From NCBI GenBank assembly GCA_028693285.1, contig JAQUVQ010000008.1, forward strand, positions 1 through 64,000: 64,000 bases of DNA, in the 5' to 3' direction. The translations under genes and the position numbers were made by a program. How positions within the stretch are numbered: the stretch's first letter is position 1; every line of letters starts with the position of its first letter. This DNA comes from Smithellaceae bacterium. Its GTDB lineage: Bacteria > Desulfobacterota > Syntrophia > Syntrophales > Smithellaceae. Under the pieces are notes generated by a model. The model saw nothing but the letters and a program-made list of their open reading frames with translations, did not search any database and was not told the origin of the DNA. Positions 31,537 to 39,831 of the stretch are shown piece by piece.

Positions 31537-34500
31537 ATGAAGAGGTTTCAATCTGTCGCTCAATTCAAGACGTATCGCAAAACATTTCTGGCAACTTCGG
31601 ATCAGTCCAAGCCCTGCATTGTCATCTGCGGGGGCACCGGCGGACAGGCCAGCGGCTCGAATGATCTGATCCGGATCATCAAGCGCCAAATCCTGGAAAA
31701 GGATCTGCACGACAAACTGGACCTGCGGATTACGGGGTGCCTGGGGTTTTGCGAAATGGATCCTTTCATCATCGTCGAACCGGGATACAATCTGTACCCG
31801 AAGCTGAAAATGGCGGACGTTCCCCGGATTATCGACGCGGCCGTGAGAGGGAAGGTGGTCGAAGAACTCCTGTACCGGGAACCCGGTTCGACGGTTAAAC
31901 GCTACTCCGAAAAAGAAATTCCCTTTTTCCAGGGACAGACCCGCATCGTGCTTGGCCAGAACCAGCGCCTCGATCCCATCCGGATCCACGACTACCTGAA
32001 AATAGGCGGGTACGCCGCGCTGGAAAAAGCGCTGCAGAAAAAAGACCGGGCCTGGCTGGTCGACGAAATCCTCAACGCCAAACTGCGGGGGCGCGGCGGG
32101 GCCGGGTTTTTGACCGGGAAAAAATGGGATCTGGCCCGCAGCATGAAGAGCCGCGGCCCGAAATATATTATCTGCAACGCGGATGAAGGAGACCCCGGCG
32201 CCTATATGGACCGGAGCATGCTGGAAGGGAATCCCCACGCCGTCATTGAAGGGATGATGATTGCCGCCCTGGCCATCGGCGCCACGCACGGCATCATTTA
32301 CGTGCGCACGGAGTATCCGCTGGCCATCAAGCACGCGACCATCGCGCTGCGCAGCGTCCGGCAACTGGGGCTTCTGGGAAAAAATATTTTAGGGCAGGGA
32401 GTCGATTTCGACATCGAAATCTTCCACGGCGCGGGCGCGTTTGTCTGCGGAGAGGAAACGGCGCTGATCAAATCCATCGAAGGAAAGATGGGAGAGCCGC
32501 GCCAGCGTCCGCCCTTTCCGATTCAAAAAGGCCTTTTCGGCTATCCGACCTGCATCAACAACGTTGAGACTCTGTCCAACGTGCCCTACATCATCAACCA
32601 CGGCGCCGCCGAATATTTGAAGATCGGCGTGGAAAACAATGCCGGCACGAAGATATTCTCCCTGGTCGGCAAGATCAAGAACACCGGTCTGGTGGAGGTG
32701 CCGCTCGGGACGCCGATTCGCAAAGTCGTCTATGACATCGGCGGCGGCCCTTCGGGCGAGGCAAAGATCAAGGCCATTCAGACCGGCGGACCGTCCGGCG
32801 GGTGCATTCCGGCCTCCATGTTCGATCTGAACATCGATTATGACAGCCTGGCCAAAGCCGGTTCCATCATGGGATCGGGCGGCATGATTGTCATGGACCA
32901 AAATACCTGCATGGTGGACGTCGCAAAATATTTTATGAGCTTCCTGAAAGACGAGTCCTGCGGGAAGTGTTTCACCTGCCGCAAGGGCACGCAGCGGATG
33001 TATGAAATTCTGGAGGATATTACTGAAGGACGGGGCACGCCAGGCCATCTCCAGCTGCTCGAAGAACTGGCGCAAACCGTGAAAGACACGACCATGTGCG
33101 GGCTCGGTCAAACGGCCGCCAATCCCGTCCTGAGCACACTTAGGTATTTCCGTGACGAATATGAACGCCACATTGCCGACAAGCGCTGCGAAGCGTTTGC
33201 CTGCAAGGAACTGACAGGGGCCCCGTGCCAGGCGGCCTGCCCCGTGGACACGGAACCGTGGCGCTATGTCGCCCTGGTGGAAAAAGGCGATTATGAAGAA
33301 GCCTATCGTGTGATCCGTTCGGCGAATCCTTTTCCGGCTGTAAGCTCGCGGGTCTGCGACCGCAAATGCGAAAGCCGCTGCAACCTGGGCGTAAGCGGGG
33401 GAGAGTCCATCGGCATCCGCGCCATCAAGCGGTTTGTCACCGACCGGGTGGACCCGTCCGCTTACCGGCCGAAACCGGCGAAGAACAAGGGAAAAGAGGT
33501 GGCCATAATCGGCGCCGGCCCCGCGGGCCTCACCGCCGCCCACAATCTATCGCTGCTGGGCTACAAGGTGACCGTCTTTGAAGCGGAACAGGTGCCGGGC
33601 GGCATGCTGTCCTGTTCTCTGCCCGCTTACCGGCTGCCCCGGGATATTGTGGAAAAGGAAATCCAGACACTTCTCAACGGCAACATCAAAATAGAGTACG
33701 GCCGGACGCTGGGAAAAGACATGTCCCTGCAGGACCTGCTTTCCAAAAAATTCAGCGCGGTCTTTCTTTCCATAGGGGCGCATGAAAGCTGGCGTCTGGA
33801 TCTGGAGAATGAAGACATCGAAGGAATCTATCCGTCCATTCAATTCCTGAAAGCGTTCAACATCCGGGGCGAACAACTGGCCCGGGGCCATGTGGGAATC
33901 ATCGGCGGCGGCAATTCGGCGGTGGACGCCGCGCGTGTCGCCCTGCGCCAGAAAGATGTTACCAGCGTGTCGCTTTTCTACCGGCGGACCCGCGAAGAAA
34001 TGCCGGCTTATGAAGAAGAAATCGACGCCGCCCTTGAGGAAGGCGTGCGGATTGAAACCCTGATTTCGCCGGTCAAGATTCATGTGCGCCAGGAGGAAAT
34101 CGACGCGGCGCTTCGGGAAGGCGTTGAACTGGAGACCCTGGTCACGCCGGTTAAAATCTATTCAAAAGAAGGCCGTGTCGTCGGCATTGAGTGCATCAAA
34201 AACCGTCTGGGCGATGTGGATGCCACTGGAAGGCGCAAACCCGTTCCGATTCCCGGAAGCGAGTTCAAGGTGGAACTCGACACGCTCATCGTCGCCATCG
34301 GCGAAAAGCCCCAAAGCGAGTTTCTGTCCGCGATGGGCCTGGACGTGGATAAAGGCGGGAGAATCAGGGTCAATCCCAAAACCTTCGAAACCAGCCTCAA
34401 GGGCGTTTTTGCGGGGGGCGACCTCGTAACCGGACCCAACACCGTCATTGACGCCATCGCGGCCGGCAAAAAAGCCGCGCAATGCATGGATCGATATTTG

Positions 34501-34785
34501 CAAAACCAGCCGCTGGTTGTGCCTGCCTCGCCGAAACGTCCCGGCGTCTTTATCGAACCGGCCGTTATTGACGAAGCGGAAGCGCAAACGGCAACTCGCG
34601 CCGAGCCCGCCGTGCTCCCGCCGTCCCAAAGGCTGAAAAACTTCCGGGAAGTCACCATGGTCCTGCCGGAAGAGCAGGCCCGGTCGGAATGCCGGCGGTG
34701 CCTGAGATGCGATCTTGAATTCACCAAAAAACAATCCGCGGAAAAGCCTGCGGCGGCCGCAATCGGAGGTGGGAAAAATGGTTAA
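31537..34785 (+). CDS. NuoF-GltD fusion: NADH-binding flavoprotein joined to glutamate-synthase beta-like FAD module
   Basis: Protein of 1082 aa. Order: a thioredoxin-like [2Fe-2S] domain (1-120; ITGCLGFCEMDPF); a NuoF core with FMN/NADH site (LRGRGGAGFLTGKKWDLAR, GAGAFVCGEETALIKSIEG), SLBB and 4Fe-4S (SCGKCFTCRKGTQRM, TTMCGLGQTA) to about 535; a dicluster domain (CEAFACKELTGAPCQAACP, VCDRKCESRCNLG); FAD site VAIIGAGPAGLTAAHNL; NAD(P) site VGIIGGGNSAVDAARVAL; and a terminal CRRCLRCD. It combines the HydB/NuoF and NfnB/GltD types, an arrangement seen in electron-confurcating or bifurcating enzymes. Residues 827-852 and 853-878 are a tandem duplication. The ATG at 31537 is chosen for its GGGAAAAGAG; an ATG at 31522 is possible. 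Confidence 0.88.
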   Translation: MKRFQSVAQFKTYRKTFLATSDQSKPCIVICGGTGGQASGSNDLIRIIKRQILEKDLHDKLDLRITGCLGFCEMDPFIIVEPGYNLYPKLKMADVPRIIDAAVRGKVVEELLYREPGSTVKRYSEKEIPFFQGQTRIVLGQNQRLDPIRIHDYLKIGGYAALEKALQKKDRAWLVDEILNAKLRGRGGAGFLTGKKWDLARSMKSRGPKYIICNADEGDPGAYMDRSMLEGNPHAVIEGMMIAALAIGATHGIIYVRTEYPLAIKHATIALRSVRQLGLLGKNILGQGVDFDIEIFHGAGAFVCGEETALIKSIEGKMGEPRQRPPFPIQKGLFGYPTCINNVETLSNVPYIINHGAAEYLKIGVENNAGTKIFSLVGKIKNTGLVEVPLGTPIRKVVYDIGGGPSGEAKIKAIQTGGPSGGCIPASMFDLNIDYDSLAKAGSIMGSGGMIVMDQNTCMVDVAKYFMSFLKDESCGKCFTCRKGTQRMYEILEDITEGRGTPGHLQLLEELAQTVKDTTMCGLGQTAANPVLSTLRYFRDEYERHIADKRCEAFACKELTGAPCQAACPVDTEPWRYVALVEKGDYEEAYRVIRSANPFPAVSSRVCDRKCESRCNLGVSGGESIGIRAIKRFVTDRVDPSAYRPKPAKNKGKEVAIIGAGPAGLTAAHNLSLLGYKVTVFEAEQVPGGMLSCSLPAYRLPRDIVEKEIQTLLNGNIKIEYGRTLGKDMSLQDLLSKKFSAVFLSIGAHESWRLDLENEDIEGIYPSIQFLKAFNIRGEQLARGHVGIIGGGNSAVDAARVALRQKDVTSVSLFYRRTREEMPAYEEEIDAALEEGVRIETLISPVKIHVRQEEIDAALREGVELETLVTPVKIYSKEGRVVGIECIKNRLGDVDATGRRKPVPIPGSEFKVELDTLIVAIGEKPQSEFLSAMGLDVDKGGRIRVNPKTFETSLKGVFAGGDLVTGPNTVIDAIAAGKKAAQCMDRYLQNQPLVVPASPKRPGVFIEPAVIDEAEAQTATRAEPAVLPPSQRLKNFREVTMVLPEEQARSECRRCLRCDLEFTKKQSAEKPAAAAIGGGKNG
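34015..34170 (+). repeat. In-frame 78-bp tandem duplication inside the NuoF-GltD gene
   Basis: Two 26-codon units (34015-34092 and 34093-34170) encode EEIDAALEEGVRIETLISPV and EEIDAALREGVELETLVTPV, continuing KIH versus KIY. The third bases differ at many codons, so the duplication is old and under protein-level selection. Relatives of the GltD family normally have one such unit between the FAD and NAD(P) lobes. Confidence 0.85.
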
Positions 34786-35449
34786 TCTGACACTGAACGG
34801 ACTGTCCATATCCGTTGAAAGGGGGACGACGATTCTGGAAGCGGCGAAATTTTACGGTTTCCCCATTCCGACGCTGTGCCACAAGGAGGGGCTCTCGCCT
34901 TACGGCGCGTGCCGGCTTTGCGTGGTCGAAATCGGCGAGGGCCCGGGCGCGAAGCTCGTCTCGTCGTGCACCTATCCCGTTGAAGAAGGGATGAAGGTCC
35001 GCACCGCCTCGGAACGCGTCCTGAAGGCGAGAAGGATCATCATTGAGCTTCTCCTGGCTTCCTGTCCGCAATCCAAGGTCATTCAGGATATCGCGTCGCG
35101 GCACAACGTGCGCCAGCAGCGCTTCCGGCAGGAGCACGAGGACTGCATCCTCTGCGGACTGTGCGTGCGGATGTGCAACGAGCAGATGATGGCCGGAGCC
35201 ATCGGTTTTCGCGGACGGGGCAAAACGAGAAGCCTGGGCACGCCTTTCGACATGAAATCCGACGTCTGCCGGCTGTGCGGCGGCTGCATGGAGGTCTGCC
35301 CGGCCTGTCAGGCGCGCTGCACGTTCAATCAGCCGGAAAAAGCGATCTGCGGAGGCTGCGCCAACCTTGCGCCGCCGTGCATTGCGAAGGATCAGTTCCA
35401 CGATATGATGTGTTACATGTCACCCTGCGTGGCCTGTGAAATAAAATAA
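34778..35449 (+). CDS. NuoG-N/HydA-N-like 2Fe-2S and 4Fe-4S ferredoxin protein
   Basis: Protein of 223 aa. The N-terminal plant-type [2Fe-2S] domain has ligands in LCHKEGLSPYGACRLCVVEIG and SSCTYPVEEG. Next is a NuoG-like region (about 80-125), then 4Fe-4S motifs CILCGLCVRMCNE and CRLCGGCMEVCPACQARC, and a final CGGCANLAPPC...CVACE. It lacks the molybdopterin domain of NuoG and the H-cluster domain of HydA, so it is an electron wire only. GGAGGT lies 8 bases before the ATG, and the gene overlaps the preceding stop by 8 bases. It would connect the NuoF module to the GltB-like partner. Confidence 0.88.
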   Translation: MVNLTLNGLSISVERGTTILEAAKFYGFPIPTLCHKEGLSPYGACRLCVVEIGEGPGAKLVSSCTYPVEEGMKVRTASERVLKARRIIIELLLASCPQSKVIQDIASRHNVRQQRFRQEHEDCILCGLCVRMCNEQMMAGAIGFRGRGKTRSLGTPFDMKSDVCRLCGGCMEVCPACQARCTFNQPEKAICGGCANLAPPCIAKDQFHDMMCYMSPCVACEIK

Positions 35450-35476
35450 GCTTAAACCCAGAAAGGAGCAGGATAT

Positions 35477-37057
35477 ATGTCTTTTTCAAGAGTAAATACC
35501 TCCAGCGCCACCCTTACCAAAAACAGGACAGAAGAGTCTATATCACCGACGTCGGGCATGTGTGTCACGTGCATCGACGGCTGCGTCGGCATGTGTGAAA
35601 TAGGCAAATCCGCTTATCGCGGCCATGAAGTGATCTACCCCCAGCCTTTCGGCGTGATTACCTGCGCCGGCGAAAAGAAATATCCGGTGGATTATTCCCA
35701 TTTCAACATTATGGGGACGGCCGCCGGCGCTTACGGCATTGAAGCCGACAGCGACAAGGCCATTTTCCCCGCGGTCAACCTGGAAGTGGTTTTCGGCCAC
35801 GATAAGGGAATAAAGTTCAAGCTTCCCTGGCTGATTTCCGGCATCGGCTCCACCAACATCGCCAAGAACAACTGGGAAGGACTGGCCATCGGGTCCGCCC
35901 TGGCGGGAACGGGGCTGACCATCGGGGAAAACGTCGTCGGGATGGACCCGCAATCCAAATTCAAAAACGGCAACATCTTGGATACGGTCGATTTGAAGCG
36001 CCGCGTCAAGCTTTACCGGGATTATCAGCGCTTCGGCTACGGCGCCATCATCGTGCAGGCCAATCTGGAGGATACCCGGTTGAATGTGCATGAATACGCC
36101 ATTGAGGAACTGGGCGTGGAATGCGTGGAGCTTAAATGGGGGCAGGGTGCAAAAGACATCGGCGGCGAAGTCAAAATCAAGGATTTGAAAAAAGCCCAGA
36201 TGCTCCACGACCGCGGCTATATCGTTTTGCCGGATCCCTATGATTCCAATGTCATCGAAGCCTTTGCACGGGGCGCCTTCAAGGAGTTCGAGCGTCATTC
36301 GCGCGTCGGTATGGTCACCGAGGAATCGTTTGCGGCGACGATTAAGAGGCTGCGCAAGGCCGGCGCCAAGTACATTTTCCTTAAAACTGGCGCCTACCGT
36401 CCCGTCGATCTGGCGCGGGCTATTTATTTTTCGTCGAAATACAAGCTGGATCTGCTGACCGTGGACGGCGCCGGCGGCGGTACGGGCATGAGCCCGTGGC
36501 GGATGATGAACGAGTGGGGTGTCCCCCCGGTGGAACTGCATACGCTGGTGTATCAATACGCCAAAAAGCTCGCAGCGAAGAAAAAATATCTGCCGGCCAT
36601 TGCCGTAAACGGCGGCTTTACCTTCGAGGATCAGATATTCAAAGGTCTGGCGATGGGCGCGCCCTTTGTCAAATTGATCGGCATGGCGCGGGCGCCCATT
36701 GCGGCGGCCATGGTCGGTAAGACGATCGGCCAGACCATCGACGCCCAGCAGGTGCCGGTTTATGTCGAACGCTTCGGCAATACGAAGGATGAAATTTTCG
36801 TCACGGCCAGCGAGCTGCGCCATGAACTGGGCCACAAGGAATTTGAACAGCTGCCCACCGGCGCCATCGGACTTTACACCTACTATGAAAGACTGGCGCA
36901 GGGGCTTCGCCAGTTGATGGCGGGAAGCAGAAAGTTTGCGCTGAAATATATGACGCGGGACGACCTGGCGGCACTAACCCGTGAAGCGGCGGATGTCAGC
37001 GGCATTCAGTATATTATGGATGTCGATAAGAAAGAAGCTGAAAAAATTCTCAAATAG
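35477..37057 (+). CDS. Glutamate-synthase large-subunit-like FMN-binding protein
   Basis: Protein of 526 aa matching the central FMN/synthase domain of GltB: WLISGIGSTNIAKNNWEGLA, GLTIGENVVGMDP, GYGAIIVQANLED, ELKWGQGAKDIGGEVKI, LLTVDGAGGGTGMSPWRMM and IAVNGGFTFEDQIFKGLAMGAPFVKL. It lacks the N-terminal glutaminase domain and the C-terminal GXGXG helix of full GltB (about 1500 aa). Near the N terminus is C-x2-C-x3-C-x3-C (Cys 29, 32, 36, 40), a possible Fe-S ligand set not typical for GltB. In the operon it would accept electrons from the NuoF-GltD fusion. Whether it makes glutamate using free ammonia or acts on another substrate is open. AAAGGAGCAGG precedes the ATG. Confidence 0.85.
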   Translation: MSFSRVNTSSATLTKNRTEESISPTSGMCVTCIDGCVGMCEIGKSAYRGHEVIYPQPFGVITCAGEKKYPVDYSHFNIMGTAAGAYGIEADSDKAIFPAVNLEVVFGHDKGIKFKLPWLISGIGSTNIAKNNWEGLAIGSALAGTGLTIGENVVGMDPQSKFKNGNILDTVDLKRRVKLYRDYQRFGYGAIIVQANLEDTRLNVHEYAIEELGVECVELKWGQGAKDIGGEVKIKDLKKAQMLHDRGYIVLPDPYDSNVIEAFARGAFKEFERHSRVGMVTEESFAATIKRLRKAGAKYIFLKTGAYRPVDLARAIYFSSKYKLDLLTVDGAGGGTGMSPWRMMNEWGVPPVELHTLVYQYAKKLAAKKKYLPAIAVNGGFTFEDQIFKGLAMGAPFVKLIGMARAPIAAAMVGKTIGQTIDAQQVPVYVERFGNTKDEIFVTASELRHELGHKEFEQLPTGAIGLYTYYERLAQGLRQLMAGSRKFALKYMTRDDLAALTREAADVSGIQYIMDVDKKEAEKILK

Positions 37058-37097
37058 CCGCCGGCCGGAGATTAAGAATAATACATCATGCAAGGAT

Positions 37098-37149
37098 ATC
37101 GGTGAAACGCGCTTGCCCCGTCAGGAGGGGTGAGCGCGCGAATGCCGAT
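37098..37149 (+). promoter_or_regulatory. Structured RNA element in the leader of the NrpR-like gene
   Basis: Outer stem ATCGG/CCGAT (37098-37102 with 37145-37149), a purine-rich internal loop (TGAAA opposite CGAATG), and an inner 12-bp stem (37108-37119 with 37127-37138) containing two G-U wobbles and a 7-base loop. No T run follows, so it is not a simple terminator. It ends 26 bases before the next ATG and could control translation or mRNA stability. Confidence 0.55.
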
Positions 37150-37175
37150 GGATGCCGTTTAAAAAGGATAGCTTC

Positions 37176-38012
37176 ATGACCGGGTTCAGTGAGGTCTCAT
37201 TGATGTATGACTCGCCTTATTCCGCGTCGTCGGATGTATCCAACGCACGCGCTCAGGACAACGTCGACCTTTCCATTTCACGCATCGAAGTCCTGGCCTT
37301 TCGAACCACCTTCGATGTTAAAAAGAGGCGCGGTATGGTTCCCGTCAATGTTTCCTTCTTCCCGGAAAAGCAGTTTGCCCGGGCGCTGAAAATCATGAGG
37401 CCCGTCTTCGCCAAAAATCTCGCTGTCAGTTCACGGGTTGCCGTGGCGAAGGCGGGAGAATCGCTGGGAGACGTCGTCGTGCCAGAGGGGAAAACAGGTC
37501 TGGCGACGATTTGCAGCATTGTGGTCAACGGCGTGCTGCTCAAGCACGGCATTCCCGTTGATTCCAAATTTGGCGGAATCCTTCAACTGAGAAAAGGCCA
37601 GGGCCTGCGATTTGTGGAGCTGATTCATTACGCCAGCTCATCGCTGGACCCGTCGGAAATTTTTATTCGCGGCAAGATGACCTCCATCGGGCAAGTGGTG
37701 GCGAACGGCGATGGTAAAATTCTGGCGAATTTCCGTGAAATCCCCGCCTTGAGCCGCACACTGGTGAATTGCGTGATTGATGATTTCACGCGCGCCGGCA
37801 TTAACGCCGTCTTATCCATCGGGGACATTGGGCATCCCATCTGCCAGACGCATGTTGATCTGAACAAGATCGGAATGATCATGATTGGCGGATTAAACCC
37901 GGTTGTGGCAGTCAGCGAAGCTGGCATTCCAGTGGATAATCGCGCCATGTCCACCGTGATGGAATTCGAGCAGCTGCAGGATATCGGCAAAGGCAAGGGG
38001 TCAAATCTTTAA
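37176..38012 (+). CDS. Stand-alone NrpR-type regulatory domain (DUF128) protein
   Basis: Protein of about 278 aa. It follows the NrpR/DUF128 domain through its length: SRIEVLAFRTTFDVKKRRGMVPVNVSF, VPEGKTGLATICSIVVNGVLLKHGIPV, DSKFGGILQLRKGQ, SSLDPSEIFIRGKMTS, ILANFREIPALSR, and MIMIGGLNPVVAVSEAGIPV. In archaeal NrpR this domain binds 2-oxoglutarate and is joined to a winged helix that represses nitrogen genes. Here there is no HTH, so it may sense 2-oxoglutarate and act on a protein partner. It is downstream of the GltB-like gene and probably in the same operon. The ATG at 37176 has AAAAGGATAG upstream. It ends tail to tail with bioB, a 4-base overlap. Confidence 0.75.
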   Translation: MTGFSEVSLMYDSPYSASSDVSNARAQDNVDLSISRIEVLAFRTTFDVKKRRGMVPVNVSFFPEKQFARALKIMRPVFAKNLAVSSRVAVAKAGESLGDVVVPEGKTGLATICSIVVNGVLLKHGIPVDSKFGGILQLRKGQGLRFVELIHYASSSLDPSEIFIRGKMTSIGQVVANGDGKILANFREIPALSRTLVNCVIDDFTRAGINAVLSIGDIGHPICQTHVDLNKIGMIMIGGLNPVVAVSEAGIPVDNRAMSTVMEFEQLQDIGKGKGSNL

Positions 38013-39013
38013 TCTTGGCCGCATTTGCAGATGTCCAGCGGCCGGGTGGGGACAAGATCCAGATCGATGATCATTTCGTGGTCCAGCCGGCTGTCGCGGC
38101 CGGTCGTGGTCAGGTAGTTGCCCGTCATCAGCGAATTGGCGCCCGCGATGATGCCCAGCGGCAGAAGCTGGCGCAGACTTTTTTCTTTTCCGCCGCAGAG
38201 TTTGATGTCCCTGTCCGGCAGCAGGAACCGGTAAACGGCGATGGTCATGAGAATTTCCATCGGCGGCAGAAGCGGCATGTGCGAAAGCGGCGTGCCCTTG
38301 ATCGGATGGAGCAGATTGATCGGCACCGAATCGACGCTCAGCCGGTGCAGGTCGGCGGCAAGTTCGATGCGATGCGTGATGTTTTCACCCATGCCGAAGA
38401 GCGCGCCGGAACAGACGGACAGGCCTGCGTCTTTGGCGGCGCTGATGGTGGCCACGTTTTCTTCGTAGTCGTGGGTGGTGCAGATATTGCGGTAGTAGCT
38501 GCGGGCCGTTTCCAGATTGTGATGATAGCGGAACAGTCCGGCGGCTTTGAGGTCGCGGGCCCGGTCCGCGTCGAGCAGTCCCAGCGAGGCGCACGGGTGA
38601 ATGCCCGCATCCCGAATCTGCCCGACGGCTTTCAAAATTTCGGACCATTCCTTTTTGGATCTGACGCTTTTCCCGCTGGTGACGATGCCGAAGAACTCCG
38701 CCCCGTTTTTCCCGGCCTGTTCGGCTTCGGCGATCATTTGTTTGGCCGGCTTGAGCGGGTAAACGGGCGCGGAAGCGTTGTGGCGCCGGGATTGCGCGCA
38801 GAAACTGCAGTCTTCGGAGCACTTGCCGGACTTGGCGTTGGTAATCGAGCAAAGAATAATTTCTTTTCCTTTAAAGCGTTCCCGAATTTCGAAGGCCGCG
38901 GCGCAAATACGCCAGGGGGCCGAGCTTCCCTCAATAAAGAGCTCCAGGGCTTCGGATTCCCGAATGCCCTTTCCTTTCAAGGCCTTATCTTTCAGGGTAT
39001 CGATCAGATCCAT
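38009..39013 (-). CDS. bioB: Biotin synthase, anaerobe type
   Basis: Protein of 334 aa, a radical SAM enzyme that inserts sulfur into dethiobiotin. The SAM cluster motif is KCSEDCSFCAQS; YHHNLETARSYYRNICTTHDYEE, GALFGMGE and PINLLHPIKGTPL are BioB-specific. The auxiliary-cluster ligands differ from E. coli: the first Cys position reads FFGIVTSGKS, and the Arg of the SAGRE motif reads CGGKEKSLRQ (Lys). This pattern matches BioB of strict anaerobes that lack the classical [2Fe-2S] ligand set. No other bio gene or BirA operator is visible nearby. The ATG has AGGTGAAAAGAAC upstream. Confidence 0.9.
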   Translation of the reverse strand: MDLIDTLKDKALKGKGIRESEALELFIEGSSAPWRICAAAFEIRERFKGKEIILCSITNAKSGKCSEDCSFCAQSRRHNASAPVYPLKPAKQMIAEAEQAGKNGAEFFGIVTSGKSVRSKKEWSEILKAVGQIRDAGIHPCASLGLLDADRARDLKAAGLFRYHHNLETARSYYRNICTTHDYEENVATISAAKDAGLSVCSGALFGMGENITHRIELAADLHRLSVDSVPINLLHPIKGTPLSHMPLLPPMEILMTIAVYRFLLPDRDIKLCGGKEKSLRQLLPLGIIAGANSLMTGNYLTTTGRDSRLDHEMIIDLDLVPTRPLDICKCGQD

Positions 39014-39071
39014 GTTCTTTTCACCTGGTTTTTGTGTGGGCTGAAGTCAGGCAAAGCCATCAGGCCGTCCT

Positions 39072-39488
39072 TTATAAATGGTAATCTCCCGCGGCTTCCG
39101 GCTGATAGATGATTTCGTCCACTTTGAGCTTGCGGACGCCGGACGGAACGGGCCATTCGATGATGTCGCCCGTGCGGTATCCCAAAAGCGCCATGCCCAG
39201 CGGGGCCATGATGGAAAGCTTGTTTTCCGATATGTTGGCCGCGGACGGGAACACCAGGGTATAGGTTGTCTTTTCGCCGGATTCCGTGTCCGTGATGATC
39301 ACTTTGGAATTCATGGTAATGACATCCCGGGGGATATTCGGAGGATCCACCAGCACGGCGCGATACAGCTCTTTTTCCAGCAGATCGAGATTGGCCTGAT
39401 TGGCTTTGGGCGATAAACGCAAACCGTCGATCAGTTCCGTCAGCCTGTCCATGTCGAATTGCGTAATGTGTATTGTGCGGTCTGCCAT
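39072..39488 (-). CDS. rnk: Rnk-type regulator of nucleoside diphosphate kinase (GreA/GreB fold)
   Basis: Protein of 138 aa. Short N-terminal coiled coil (ITQFDMDRLTELIDGL...LDLLEKELYRAVLV), then the GreA/GreB C-terminal FKBP-like domain: VITMNSKVIITDTESGEKTTYTLVFP, NISENKLSIMAPLGMALLGYRTGDIIEWPVPSGVRKLKV. The coiled coil is too short for transcript-cleavage activity, which separates Rnk from GreA. It is known to bind RNA polymerase. Start at the ATG at 39488 with GGAGGACACAGC upstream; the longer frame lacks an SD. 58 bases before bioB on the same strand. Confidence 0.8.
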   Translation of the reverse strand: MADRTIHITQFDMDRLTELIDGLRLSPKANQANLDLLEKELYRAVLVDPPNIPRDVITMNSKVIITDTESGEKTTYTLVFPSAANISENKLSIMAPLGMALLGYRTGDIIEWPVPSGVRKLKVDEIIYQPEAAGDYHL

Positions 39489-39831
39489 GATGCTGTGTCC
39501 TCCTTTTGGCCTGGTCTGGGGGTTGAAAACGGTTGCCGGATCCAAAAGCCGCAAAAACGGCGATTATTGTTTGATAAAAAACGGAACACCGTCCTGGCCG
39601 ATGCTCCGAATTGCAAAGCACCCTATCACAGTTTTCAAAAAAAAAGAACAGGCAATCCGGATCTTTTCCGCTCAAATCCCCGCAGCGGCATTCCGGCGGA
39701 GGATTTGCGGGGGTGAGGGCCGCCGGAGAAGAAACGCTTGACATTCCGTGACCTGACATTAAGATAAGGCATCATTTTAAAAGGTTTGCCAGGCAAACAG
39801 TTTGCGCGATTTTAAACCGGAGGAGATCAAA
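39489..39831. other. Divergent intergenic region rnk/htpX
   Basis: 343 bases without a gene. It contains the rnk leader, an A-rich stretch around 39630-39655, a loose hairpin (AAATCCCCGC...GCGGGG at about 39674-39711), and the htpX promoter. No further gene or RNA is recognisable. Confidence 0.5.
39738..39765 (+). promoter_or_regulatory. htpX promoter
   Basis: TTGACA at 39738-39743, 16-base spacer, TAAGAT at 39760-39765, about 60 bases before the htpX ATG. The -10 matches consensus at 4 of 6 positions. No sigma-32-type box was recognised. Confidence 0.55.

Noticed and set aside
37098-37149. Glutamine, guanidine or c-di-GMP riboswitch
   Set aside because: The conserved loop sequences of these classes are not present; only the hairpin geometry is similar.
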